Below are positions 27,035 to 36,168 of a stretch of 64,000 bases of DNA, in pieces. The position numbers were made by a program, and so were the translations under genes. This stretch comes from DASPJR01 sp035628505. GTDB taxonomy: Bacteria; Planctomycetota; SZUA-567; H5-PLA8. The stretch lies in the NCBI GenBank assembly GCA_035628505.1, contig DASPJR010000014.1, positions 4,831 to 68,830 of the forward strand, read 5' to 3'. Under the pieces are notes generated by a model. It was not told the origin of the DNA and ran no database searches. It saw only the letters and a program-made list of their open reading frames with translations. Every line of letters begins with the position of its first letter. Positions within the stretch are counted from its first letter, which is position 1.

Positions 27035-27073
27035 TATTACGAACTAACGTAATAGCACTCGCGAGCGTACGCT
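27035..27073. promoter_or_regulatory. Pair of palindromes between the XylR-like gene and the PVC haem-protein gene
   Basis: TATTACG (27035-27041) and CGTAATA (27048-27054) form a 20-bp inverted repeat with a 6-bp spacer. AGCGTACGCT (27064-27073) is a perfect 10-bp palindrome. GTACGC occurs as a direct repeat at 27016-27021 and 27068-27073. The location fits regulator binding sites; AraC-type proteins more often bind direct repeats, so the binding protein is open. Confidence 0.45.
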
Positions 27074-27111
27074 TGTAAACCTGTCTATGTACAGCAACAA
27101 GGAGGCGCTCG

Positions 27112-30100
27112 ATGTCGACACGGCTACTGGCATTCCTGAACCTGATTCTTTCACTCGGCTGCGTGGCAGGCGAGATCACTCTCGACTTTGAGACAGGCGA
27201 TCTGCGCGGCTGGACGGCGACGGGTACGGCATTCAAGAACCAGCCGGTCGAAGGCGACAATTCAGCGCTGCGCCAGAAACCCTCGCGTCTGCAGGGAAAA
27301 TTCTGGATCGGCACTTATGAGAACAGTAAAGCCGGCCCCGGCGGTACGCAGGGCGACGAGCCAACTGGCACTTTGACGTCTGCGCCGATCAAAATCGAGA
27401 AACCCTGGGTGTCCTTCCTGGTTGGGGGCGGCAGCAAGAGCACCGAAACGTATGTGGCCCTCAAGCTCGCCAAAGACGGTACCGAAATTCTCCGCGCGGC
27501 TGGCGAAGAACAGGAAGCCATGCGCCGCGTTGCGCTGGATGTAAAGAAGTACTCGGGGCAGGACATCATTATCGAGATTGTCGACAAAGCCAGCGGCGGC
27601 TGGGGGCACATCAATTTCGATGATTTCAGGCAGCACGACGCAAAGCCGGCCGATTCCCAGCCCCCTGTTGCGGCCGGTCCGGACGTGCGTCTTGCAGCCG
27701 GCAAGACGGCCGAGGAGGCTGTAAAGCTGATGCAGGTTCCCGATGGCTTCACGGCGAAACTGGTGGCCAGCGAGCCGGACGTGCATCAGCCCGTTGGGTT
27801 CTGTTTCGATGAGCGCGGGCGACTATGGCTGCTGGAGTGCTACGAATATCCAAGAGGCCAGCCTGTCGGGCAGAAAGGAAAAGATCGCATCCGTATTCTG
27901 CAGGATACTGATGGCGACGGTCGCGCTGAAACAATCAAGACGTTCTACGAAGGGCTGAATCTTGCCACTGGATTAGAAGTCGGCTACGGCGGTGTGTTTG
28001 TCGGTGCCGCGCCGCACCTGTTGTTCATTCCCGATCGCAATCGCGACGATGTTCCCGACGGCGACCCGGAAGTGCTGCTCAGCGGTTTTGGCCGGCAGGA
28101 CACGCATGAATTGCTGAACTCGTTTATCTGGGGCCCCGACGGCTGGCTCTACGGTTGCCACGGTGTGTTCACGCATTCGGTTGTGCAGGATACTAAATTC
28201 AGTGCTGCGATCTGGCGCTACCATCCTGTGGCAAAGAAATTCGAAATCTTTGCCGAAGGCGGAAGCAATCAGTGGGGCCTTGATTTTGATGATCATGGCA
28301 GCGCTTTCTTCACCGCCTGCGTCATTCCGCATCTTTATCATGTCATCCCCGGCGGACTCTACATTCGCCAGGCCGGCCAGAACGCAAACCCCTATGCCTA
28401 TGGCGCACTCGATACGATCGCCGACCACCGCCACTTCGTGGGAGCCAACCCGCACGGCGGGAACAACCGGAGCGATTCGGCCGGCGGCGGCCATGCGCAC
28501 TGCGGAGCGATGATTTATCTCGGCGACACATTTCCTGCGGAATACCGCAACACACTGCTGATGGGAAATGTGCATGGGAATCGAGTCAACCGCGACATCC
28601 CCAAGCGCGCGGGCTCAGGTTACATCGGCACGCATGGGCCTGATTTCCTGGTTTCAAATGACAAGTGGTTTCGCGTCACCGCGGTAAAGCAGGGGCCGGA
28701 CGGTTCCGTTTATGTTTCAGACTGGTACGACAAGCAGAACTGCCACCACATGAATTCAGACGCCTGGGATCGGACCAACGGCCGCGTCTACAAAGTCGAA
28801 TACAAAGGCACGGCGTTCCCGGGGGCGTTTGATCTGGCAAAGCTCAGCACCGAAGAGCTCGTAAAGCTGCAGTCCGATCGCAATGACTGGAAGGTGCGCC
28901 ATGCACGGCGGATTCTCGCGGAACGAAAAGCGACGGAAGCCGCACCCGCATTACGCGAGCTTGCGCTGAATGGCGCGAACCAGGAACTGGCGCTGCGCGG
29001 GCTGTGGGCGCTGTTCAGCATTGGAGAATTCGACGAAAGCATCGCCGAACAGACACTCAGTTCAAAACACCCGTGGGTGCGCACATGGACGGTGCGCTTC
29101 CTGGGCGAGCGTGGCAGCGTTAGTGACAAGCTGCTGAGCCGTCTGCAGCAACTTGCAGAAACCGACACTGCGGCAGAAGTGAGATTGCAGATCGCCTCCA
29201 GCTGCCAGCGCTTGAGCAACGATACGCTGAGTTTGCTGCATGCGCTGATGAAAAGGTCGGAGGATGCTGGCGATCAGAATATTCCGCTGCTGATCTGGCT
29301 GGCCTGCGAGCGCAGCATCCTTAAGGAGTCGGCCAGAGTAGCGGAATTTCTGGCGGCGAATTGCGAACTTCCATTAGTGGGCAACTACATTCTTCCGCGT
29401 GCCGCCCGCAGGCTCGCAGCAACCGATGATGCGAAGATGCTCGACGCATGCGTGGCATTGCTCGCAAAGGCAGAGACAGTTGATGCAAAGAACTCGGTGC
29501 TGCTGGGACTGTCGCAGGGCTTAAAAGGGCAGGGGCGCCGCGCGGCGCCGGTTGGCTGGACGGAAGCGGTTGCGGGTCTCAAAGAAAAACTGGGCCCCGG
29601 TGGACGCGCGACGCTGCTTGCGCTCGCAACACAGTTTGGCGAGCAAGGTGCGGTGAAGGACGCGCAGTCAAAGGCCGCCGACGCAAGCGCCGCTTCGGCC
29701 GAACGCCTTGAAGCCGTTCGGACACTCAGTTCAGCGCGCGACAATTCGTCTGTTCCGGTGCTGTTCGGAATCATCGACTCGAAATCAGACGAGGCGCTAT
29801 GCCGCGAAGCCATTCGCGCGCTTGCCGCGCATGATGTCGCTTCAATTCCTCAGGAGATGATCAAGCGCTGGAGCAGCTTGCCGGGTTTGCGCGTGGACTG
29901 CCTGGATCTTCTGTGTGGACGAAAGGAATGGGCGCGCGTGCTTCTGAATGCCGTCGCGGACAACACCGTGGCGCGAACAGACATTAACGAGAACGCAGTG
30001 CGCCGCATCCGAGAGCTCAACGATCCGGAACTCTCGAAGCTGATCGAGAAAAGCTGGGGCCGCCTGCGCGAGCGCACACCCGCCGACGTTCAGGCGCAGA

Positions 30101-30552
30101 TCGACAAGATGCGCAAAGTCGTACAGGCCGGCAAGGGCGACCCGGCGGCGGGCTCGACGATATTCGAGAAAACCTGCATGCAGTGCCACACGCTCTTTGG
30201 CAAAGGCGCGCAGGTCGGCCCCGAACTGACGGGCTCGGGCCGCAAGGACATTAATTATCTGCTCCAGAACATCATCGATCCGAATGCCATGATCGGCGCG
30301 GCGTATTACACCTGGACTGTAAAGATGAAAGACGGAAGAGTGCTGACCGGCCTGATCGCCGAACAGGACGAGCGCACGGTCACGCTTAAGCGGGAAAACA
30401 ACGCTCGCGATGTTCTGCAGCGCAGCGAAATTGCCGTGATGAAAGAACAGCCCATTTCGCTGATGCCCGAGGGCATGCACGAAAGCCTTCAGCCGCAGGA
30501 GTTCCGCGACTTGATCAGCTTTCTGCAGGGTGACGGCTGGCCGACGAAGTAG
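27112..30552 (+). CDS. PVC-type membrane-bound dehydrogenase/haem-binding CxxCH protein
   Basis: The 1146-residue secreted protein has a signal peptide (about 1-20). An N-terminal LamG/GH32-C-like beta domain (20-175; ITLDFETGDLRGW) is followed by a beta-propeller dehydrogenase-like domain of the Pirellula/Verrucomicrobium type (about 200-570; FTAKLVASEPDVHQPVGF, HSFIWGPDGWLYGCHG-like). HEAT-like repeats (about 580-960) lead to the C-terminal haem-binding domain with CMQCH (C1022, C1025, H1026), VGPELTGSG and the closing EFRDLISFLQG. The family is assumed to link sugar or alcohol oxidation to periplasmic electron transfer, but substrates are unproven. GGAGG lies about 8 nt before the ATG. Position after a XylR-type regulator suggests sugar-responsive expression. 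Confidence 0.93.
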   Translation: MSTRLLAFLNLILSLGCVAGEITLDFETGDLRGWTATGTAFKNQPVEGDNSALRQKPSRLQGKFWIGTYENSKAGPGGTQGDEPTGTLTSAPIKIEKPWVSFLVGGGSKSTETYVALKLAKDGTEILRAAGEEQEAMRRVALDVKKYSGQDIIIEIVDKASGGWGHINFDDFRQHDAKPADSQPPVAAGPDVRLAAGKTAEEAVKLMQVPDGFTAKLVASEPDVHQPVGFCFDERGRLWLLECYEYPRGQPVGQKGKDRIRILQDTDGDGRAETIKTFYEGLNLATGLEVGYGGVFVGAAPHLLFIPDRNRDDVPDGDPEVLLSGFGRQDTHELLNSFIWGPDGWLYGCHGVFTHSVVQDTKFSAAIWRYHPVAKKFEIFAEGGSNQWGLDFDDHGSAFFTACVIPHLYHVIPGGLYIRQAGQNANPYAYGALDTIADHRHFVGANPHGGNNRSDSAGGGHAHCGAMIYLGDTFPAEYRNTLLMGNVHGNRVNRDIPKRAGSGYIGTHGPDFLVSNDKWFRVTAVKQGPDGSVYVSDWYDKQNCHHMNSDAWDRTNGRVYKVEYKGTAFPGAFDLAKLSTEELVKLQSDRNDWKVRHARRILAERKATEAAPALRELALNGANQELALRGLWALFSIGEFDESIAEQTLSSKHPWVRTWTVRFLGERGSVSDKLLSRLQQLAETDTAAEVRLQIASSCQRLSNDTLSLLHALMKRSEDAGDQNIPLLIWLACERSILKESARVAEFLAANCELPLVGNYILPRAARRLAATDDAKMLDACVALLAKAETVDAKNSVLLGLSQGLKGQGRRAAPVGWTEAVAGLKEKLGPGGRATLLALATQFGEQGAVKDAQSKAADASAASAERLEAVRTLSSARDNSSVPVLFGIIDSKSDEALCREAIRALAAHDVASIPQEMIKRWSSLPGLRVDCLDLLCGRKEWARVLLNAVADNTVARTDINENAVRRIRELNDPELSKLIEKSWGRLRERTPADVQAQIDKMRKVVQAGKGDPAAGSTIFEKTCMQCHTLFGKGAQVGPELTGSGRKDINYLLQNIIDPNAMIGAAYYTWTVKMKDGRVLTGLIAEQDERTVTLKRENNARDVLQRSEIAVMKEQPISLMPEGMHESLQPQEFRDLISFLQGDGWPTK

Positions 30553-30555
30553 CCG

Positions 30556-32298
30556 CTAGCGCGTCACGTAAGGCTCGAACCAGACCGCATGTGTTCCGCG
30601 GTCGTCTCCGGCGCAGGATACTTTCAGAGTTAGTGTTGTGACACCCGCGACCGAAACCTCGCACAGCTGTGTTTCACTGCGGGAGGTGACAGGTTTTGAC
30701 TGCCAGAGCGATACACCGTCACCGATGACTTCGAATGTCATAGCCGAGTGTGCTTCGTACACCGGGTCATTCAGCGAAATGATCGCACAGAAGCTTTTGA
30801 ACTTCTTATCAAGACGGACAATGATGTCCGCGGGTGAGTGTTCGATCGGGTGCATTCCGATCGCGTGAGGTGAACTTCTGCCGCCCACGCTGAATATCTC
30901 GAACACATGGCGTGGTACATGATGCAGCGGACGGTCTTTGATTCCCGACTCCTTTGGTATCCATATGCCTTCGCCCAATGTGAGAGGAAGTTCAATCACA
31001 TAGGTGCCGTTTGCCGGCTTGCTATGCGCTGAGACAAGTGCCGTTACGTCTGCATCGCTGATCGGAAAGACTGGCGCTGCTTTCTTGATTGGCGCAGGCT
31101 CTACCGCTGCTTCCGGCTGCCGCGTGATGAAAACAAACAGAGCAGTTGCTGCGCACACTGTCCCGGCGATTGCTGGCAGGAGAATTCGGCGCCGTGCTGA
31201 AGTTGTCGATCTCTGCGCAATGTCACCAGAAGATTTAATGGGCAACGCTGCAGCTTCGCTTACCGGTTCAGCGACAATCTTTTCGATACTGTTGAGTTCG
31301 CAAAGCAGCTCTGCTGCGGAGCCCGGTCTGTTATCCGGAATTTTCATCAGCATCTTCAGGATCAACTGCGAAAGCGGTTCGGGAATTTCCATATTCAGCT
31401 GCTGCGGCGGAAGTGGTTTATCAACGGCAAGCGAGGTCAGCTGATCGAGCAGCGACTCGCCTCTGAACGGCCGCTTACCCGTGCACACGGCATACATGAC
31501 GCAGCCGAGGCTGAATAGATCGCTGCGTGCGTCCACCTGTTCTCCGCGCGCCTGCTCCGGTGACATGTACGCAGGCGTTCCAAGGATGTCTCCCTTCCGC
31601 GTGAGTTGAATTTTGCTGCTGCTGGAGCGCGCCAAGCCGAAATCCAGGATGCGCACTCTGCCGTTTTCGCCCTCAAGAAAAATATTCGATGGCTTGATAT
31701 CACGGTGGATCAGGCCGTGGGAATGGATGACTGAGAGGCCGGCGGCGATTTCACGGAAAACGCGGAGGAGCTCGCGCAGTTCCGGCCGCGGCGTGCGGCG
31801 CATGCGCTGCTCGAGGGATTCGCCTTCGAGCAGCTCCATTGCCAGGTAAAGGAGATCGCCGTCCTTGCCGGCCTGGTAAACGGTAACCAGATTTGGATGC
31901 TTGATGCCCGCCGTGGCCCGCGCTTCCTGCAGAAAGCGCTCTGCGCCCACCGGATCACCTGAAATCCGCGGCGGCAGGATCTTCAACGCGACCCGGCGCT
32001 CAAGCGGATCCTGCACAGCCTCGTAGACGACGCCCATGCCGCCACGCCCGAGCTCCCGGACAACGCGGAATTCGGCGACACGCTCGGGCATTTTCGCAGC
32101 GGCGGCGTCACTCTTTTCTTCGCCGCGCTTGGCCAGCTCCATGGCTTCAATCGCGGGAAAAATGTCGCGAATATCGGAAGCCAGATCAGGATGTTTTGCG
32201 GCAAAATCTTCGATCGACGGATTTTTTCCGGCCCGGATCAGGCCGGCAAATTCTTCGGCAAGTTCGTCAAGCGCCTCATCGCCAGCTTCGTCGGACAC
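30556..32298 (-). CDS. Receptor-like Ser/Thr protein kinase with extracytoplasmic NPCBM-like domain
   Basis: The 580-residue protein has an acidic N-terminal segment, then a Hanks-type kinase domain (about 77-340). Key residues are the GRGGMG loop (84-89), catalytic Lys106, HRDIKPSN with Asp200, DFG Asp219, and GTPAYMSPEQ. A transmembrane helix (about 371-392) leads to an extracytoplasmic region (430-580) matching NPCBM features: SSPHAIGMHP, FKSFCAIISLND, FEVIGDGVSLWQSKPV, TLTLKVSCAGDDRGTHAVW. The kinase could therefore sense a carbohydrate outside the cell. The GTG start lies 1 bp after the sigma-factor stop, so the two are translationally coupled. It converges with the PVC haem gene, with a 3-bp gap. 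The ligand and substrates are unknown. Confidence 0.9.
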   Translation of the reverse strand: MSDEAGDEALDELAEEFAGLIRAGKNPSIEDFAAKHPDLASDIRDIFPAIEAMELAKRGEEKSDAAAAKMPERVAEFRVVRELGRGGMGVVYEAVQDPLERRVALKILPPRISGDPVGAERFLQEARATAGIKHPNLVTVYQAGKDGDLLYLAMELLEGESLEQRMRRTPRPELRELLRVFREIAAGLSVIHSHGLIHRDIKPSNIFLEGENGRVRILDFGLARSSSSKIQLTRKGDILGTPAYMSPEQARGEQVDARSDLFSLGCVMYAVCTGKRPFRGESLLDQLTSLAVDKPLPPQQLNMEIPEPLSQLILKMLMKIPDNRPGSAAELLCELNSIEKIVAEPVSEAAALPIKSSGDIAQRSTTSARRRILLPAIAGTVCAATALFVFITRQPEAAVEPAPIKKAAPVFPISDADVTALVSAHSKPANGTYVIELPLTLGEGIWIPKESGIKDRPLHHVPRHVFEIFSVGGRSSPHAIGMHPIEHSPADIIVRLDKKFKSFCAIISLNDPVYEAHSAMTFEVIGDGVSLWQSKPVTSRSETQLCEVSVAGVTTLTLKVSCAGDDRGTHAVWFEPYVTR

Positions 32299-32299
32299 G

Positions 32300-32917
32300 C
32301 TACGAGTCCCCGAGGGAATCGAGCTGCGCCATCAGGTCTTTCAGTCGCTTGAGCGCACGCATGTAACGGATGCTGGCAGCTTTTTCCTGAATTCCCAGTA
32401 CGCGCGCCGTTTCACTGTTGCTCAGTTCTTCGTAGTGCCTCAGCGCGATGACTTCACGATCAATGGGTTCGAGTTGCGATATGAATTCGCCAATGCGGCT
32501 GATCAAGTCGCGACGTGCCGCGATGCTTGCCGGGGACGGCCCGCGAACCGCCAGGCGGTTGACCAATGCGACCGATGTCTGATCGTTTCCGGAGAATGCG
32601 TCCATTGCGACATCACGGTTGAAGTCACGCTGCTTGGCACTGGCATGGCGACGGTACACATCCTGAAGCGTCTGAAGCGTGATCAGGCGCAGCCAGAGAA
32701 AGGACGAGGCCATGGGGTCTTTTACGAAATGGACCAGGCGTGTCTGAGCCGCGAGGAAGGCTTCCTGGAGTATGTCCTCGGGATCGACGCGCTGTGCTAG
32801 GCGCGGGTCAAGCCGAAAGCTGATGATCTTGAACAGATGCGGCCGGTGCTGCGTGAAAAGCGCCGCGAGCGCCTGCTCGTCGCCCTGCCGCAATCGTGCT
32901 TCCAGTTCCTCACTCAT
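32300..32917 (-). CDS. ECF-type sigma factor, planctomycete family, paired with a protein kinase
   Basis: The 205-residue protein has sigma region 2 (LFTQHRPHLFKIISFRLDPRLAQRVDPEDILQEAFLAA, about 20-65; then FLWLRLITLQTLQDVYRRH) and region 4 (about 135-200; LEPIDREVIALRHYEELSNSETARVLG and KAASIRYMRALKRLKDLM). It fits the planctomycete ECF families whose genes are followed by a WD40- or NPCBM-linked Ser/Thr kinase in place of an anti-sigma factor. AGGA lies 7 nt upstream of the ATG. It is divergent from a PVC haem-protein gene across 183 bp, which is a plausible target. Activity is probably controlled by the coupled kinase, by analogy with the ECF-STK arrangement. Confidence 0.92.
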   Translation of the reverse strand: MSEELEARLRQGDEQALAALFTQHRPHLFKIISFRLDPRLAQRVDPEDILQEAFLAAQTRLVHFVKDPMASSFLWLRLITLQTLQDVYRRHASAKQRDFNRDVAMDAFSGNDQTSVALVNRLAVRGPSPASIAARRDLISRIGEFISQLEPIDREVIALRHYEELSNSETARVLGIQEKAASIRYMRALKRLKDLMAQLDSLGDS

Positions 32918-33100
32918 GCTTGCATCCTGGGGTCAAGTGCGGCCTATTCTAATGCACCGCGCCCGCCGGACAACCGAACAGTTCCACTTGCAAGCCAAGG
33001 GGATGCAAAATATTACCCCTCATCGCAAGCCTCCACGCCAGCACACTCGGGAAAAAGGTGTAATTTAGGAGACGCAGCAGTCATCATTGGCGGAACTATT

Positions 33101-36100
33101 ATGAAGCGCTTGCTCGTGCTCGCCATCCACGTGTTGATGCTCACCGCTCCGTTTTGTGCGGCGGGTGAGATTCTGGATTCCCTGAAAGTTCCCGAAGGCT
33201 TCGTGGTCGAGCAGGTCGCGGGGCCGCCGCTGTTGCTCTATCCCATGTTCGCCTGCTTCGATGAGAACGGCCAACTTTACGTGGCAGAATCTTCTGGATT
33301 CTGCGGCACAAAGACGTTCAACCCTGAAGTAGCCAAACATTTAAAGGAGCCGCCGCACTTCATCCGCAGAATTGAGGATACCGATGGTGATGGCCGCTTT
33401 GATCGCGGCACCATCTTTGCCGACAAGCTCACCTATCCCCAGGGTGTCGCGTGCGAAGACGGCGTTGTGTTCACCGTTTCGCCGCCCTCTGTGTGGCGGC
33501 TGGAGGACACTGATAACGACGGTGTAGCCGACAAGCGCATAGAACTCTTTACTGGCATTAAGCTGACTGCGATTGCCGACGACGGCCACGGTCCGACGAT
33601 TGGTCCCGATGGCCGCCTTTACTGGATCAACGCACACCAGGGTCATGCGCGCGTGCAGCGCCCTGGAGGTCCGGTCCTCAATACGGAGACTTTCACGCAG
33701 ATATTCCGCTGCAGGCAGGACGGTAGCGACTTTGAAACTTTCTCGGGGTGCCTCGGAAACCCCGCTGAAGTCGCCTTCAACGCGGCTGGAGATTGTTTCG
33801 CGACCGGCACGTTCGGAATGACCGTGAGCGACTTCAACCGCAGTGCGTGGAATCGCCAGGACGGGACCGTGCACTGCATTGAGGGCGGCGCTTACCCGCG
33901 GCTCAACGGAAACCTGACGTCAATTTTCATGCGCACGGGAATCGTGCTGCCGCAAATGAGTTTTCACGGAACATCGGCAGCGTCAGGCATGGCCGTGTAC
34001 CATGGCGCTCAGTGGGGTACCGAATACAGCGGCAATATGTTCACCACGCAGTTCAACCTGCATAAAGTTCTGCGGCTGGTCACGCGCAAGCAGGGATCCA
34101 CTTACACTGCTGAAGCAGTGGAGTTTCTATCTTCCTCTCGCAACGACTTCTTTCCGACCGATGTCATCCAGGACGCGGACGGCAGCCTGCTGGTGATCGA
34201 CACCGGCGGCTGGTACATCCACTGCCCGACCGCCAGCAGCGCAAAAGCCGCGAGCAGCGGTGGGATTTACCGTATTCGCAAAAAGGATGCACCGCCGGTT
34301 GCTGACCCTTGGGGCAAGGCGCTCGACTGGTCCAATCCCCAGGCCTATCTGGATGATCCGCGCTGGGCCGTTCGCGAGCGGGCCATTCGCATGCTCGCGA
34401 AAAAGGGCAGTGCAAAAATAGAAGGCGCGCCGGAAGCGCGCGTCGCTGCCGTTTGGGCGCTGACCCGCTCGTCGGGAGATGTTACACCGGCGCTGCGCGA
34501 TGCTGATGCCTCGGTGCGAGCGGCCGGAGCGAAGGCAGCGGGGCTCCTCAAAGATGTGCGCGCCGGCGATGCGCTACTTGCTGCGCTAAGCGACAGCGAT
34601 CCGTTTGTCCGAAGGGAAGCTGCAACGGCACTTGGACGACTGAATGACAAACGCGCCGTGCCGCACTTGCTGAAGGCCGCGGGTGCCGCTGGAGACGACT
34701 TTCAGCGGCATGCCATCGTGCTTGCGCTGATCCGTCTGGGTGACAGCGAGGCGCTCATCGGTGCATTGTCTGATCCGCAGGCCGAGGTGCGCCTCGCGGC
34801 TCTGCTGGCGCTTGACCGTCTCGAAAACAGTGGACTTTCGGCCGAAAAAGTCGCGGCGCTGCTCGACCCGCGGCATTCTGTCCTGCAGAGCACGGCATTG
34901 CAGATCCTCACACGGCGTGGCTGGTCCGGTGCTGTGATCACTCAGGCGCGGCAATGGCTTGCGTCTGGGGAACTCAATCCAGCGCGCGCTGATCTGCTGC
35001 GGCATATTCTGCAGACACTGGCTGCAGACCAGGGCATGCAGGATGAGCTTGCTCGTCTGCTTCGTGATCCGGCGACGCAGAGTTCCGTGCGGATGTTTAT
35101 CTTCGAAACAATGGCACAGATGCCGCTTGAGCGTTTTCCCGCAACTTGGCAGGCTGAAGCGCGCTGGGCAATTGATAGCGGAGACGAAAAAATCGTGCTG
35201 AGCGCTCTTGCTCTGCTGCGTGCCGCGCACTGCGCTGATTTCGGATCCAGCCTGCAGGCGATCGCCCGGGATGAGAAGCGTTCAACCGAGGTGCGCCTGG
35301 AGGCTGCTGCTGTTCTCGCGTTCCAGCTTAAGGATTTGCCCAAGCAGTTGTTTGCCTTTGTGCAGGGATGCTTGGCGCGGGAGCAGCCCCCGCTGCTGCG
35401 ATTGAATGCCGCTAGAATTCTGGCACACGCAACGCTCAGCGATTCGCAACTATCGTCATTGAGCTCATCGCTGGAGAAAGCCGGGCCGCTGGAACTGCCC
35501 CGCCTGTTCGCAGCCTTCGAACGCAGCAGTAACAAGGACGTCGGCAAAAAACTCGTTGCAGCGCTATCGCAGAATCCTGCATCCAGAAGCATCCCCGCAG
35601 CAGAGCTTGCGCGCATTTTTAAAAAGTTTCCGGAGGACGTGCAGCGTGCAGCGGAGGCTCTGAAGAAGAATGCTGGCGAGGATGCCGAGGAAATCGGCGC
35701 CCGCATTCAGTCCCTGATGAGTACTCTCGGAGAGGGGAACGCACAAAGGGGACGCGACGTTTTCTTTGGACAGAAGGCGCTGTGCAGCACGTGTCACGCG
35801 CTGGACGGCAAGGGTGAGCGCATCGGCCCGGATTTGTCGAAGATTGGCGCTGTCCGCGCGCGCCGTGACCTGCTCGAAGCCATCGTTTTCCCAAGCGCCA
35901 CGTTTGCCAGAAATTTCGAGCCGTATTTATTCAAGACACAGGACGGCCGGACAGTCACAGGTATTGTGAGGGAGGAAACGCCGGCTGCGCTGGTCGTGTT
36001 CAGCAGCGACCGGACAGAAGTGCGCCTGCCGCGATCTGAAATTGTGACGATGAACCCGGCCTCTGTTTCCATAATGCCGCAGGGCTTGGACAGTCAGATG

Positions 36101-36151
36101 AGCGCAGCAGAGTTCGCGGATCTTCTCGCGTTTCTGCAGTCACTTAAATAG
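33101..36151 (+). CDS. Second PVC-type membrane-bound dehydrogenase/haem-binding CxxCH protein
   Basis: The 1016-residue secreted protein begins with a signal peptide (MKRLLVLAIHVLMLTAPFCAAG). It goes directly into the Pirellula/Verrucomicrobium dehydrogenase-type propeller (about 25-405; VPEGFVVEQVAGPPLLLYP, with calcium-loop-like EDTDGDGRFDRG and EDTDNDGVADKR). HEAT-like Ala/Leu-rich repeats (about 415-860) and the C-terminal haem domain with CSTCH (C895, C898, H899) and IGPDLSKIG follow. Unlike the other copy it lacks the N-terminal LamG-like domain. The ATG at 33101 is chosen because it starts the signal peptide; the frame is open upstream to 32837, where sequence is antisense to the sigma gene. 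A Tat-exported protein follows 17 bp downstream, indicating an operon. The substrate is unknown. Confidence 0.92.
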   Translation: MKRLLVLAIHVLMLTAPFCAAGEILDSLKVPEGFVVEQVAGPPLLLYPMFACFDENGQLYVAESSGFCGTKTFNPEVAKHLKEPPHFIRRIEDTDGDGRFDRGTIFADKLTYPQGVACEDGVVFTVSPPSVWRLEDTDNDGVADKRIELFTGIKLTAIADDGHGPTIGPDGRLYWINAHQGHARVQRPGGPVLNTETFTQIFRCRQDGSDFETFSGCLGNPAEVAFNAAGDCFATGTFGMTVSDFNRSAWNRQDGTVHCIEGGAYPRLNGNLTSIFMRTGIVLPQMSFHGTSAASGMAVYHGAQWGTEYSGNMFTTQFNLHKVLRLVTRKQGSTYTAEAVEFLSSSRNDFFPTDVIQDADGSLLVIDTGGWYIHCPTASSAKAASSGGIYRIRKKDAPPVADPWGKALDWSNPQAYLDDPRWAVRERAIRMLAKKGSAKIEGAPEARVAAVWALTRSSGDVTPALRDADASVRAAGAKAAGLLKDVRAGDALLAALSDSDPFVRREAATALGRLNDKRAVPHLLKAAGAAGDDFQRHAIVLALIRLGDSEALIGALSDPQAEVRLAALLALDRLENSGLSAEKVAALLDPRHSVLQSTALQILTRRGWSGAVITQARQWLASGELNPARADLLRHILQTLAADQGMQDELARLLRDPATQSSVRMFIFETMAQMPLERFPATWQAEARWAIDSGDEKIVLSALALLRAAHCADFGSSLQAIARDEKRSTEVRLEAAAVLAFQLKDLPKQLFAFVQGCLAREQPPLLRLNAARILAHATLSDSQLSSLSSSLEKAGPLELPRLFAAFERSSNKDVGKKLVAALSQNPASRSIPAAELARIFKKFPEDVQRAAEALKKNAGEDAEEIGARIQSLMSTLGEGNAQRGRDVFFGQKALCSTCHALDGKGERIGPDLSKIGAVRARRDLLEAIVFPSATFARNFEPYLFKTQDGRTVTGIVREETPAALVVFSSDRTEVRLPRSEIVTMNPASVSIMPQGLDSQMSAAEFADLLAFLQSLK

Positions 36152-36168
36152 ACGTCAGGAGAAATGCA

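Noticed and set aside
32837..33100. N-terminal extension of the second PVC haem protein
   Set aside because: It overlaps the sigma-factor gene antisense and puts 88 non-family residues before a perfect signal peptide beginning at 33101.
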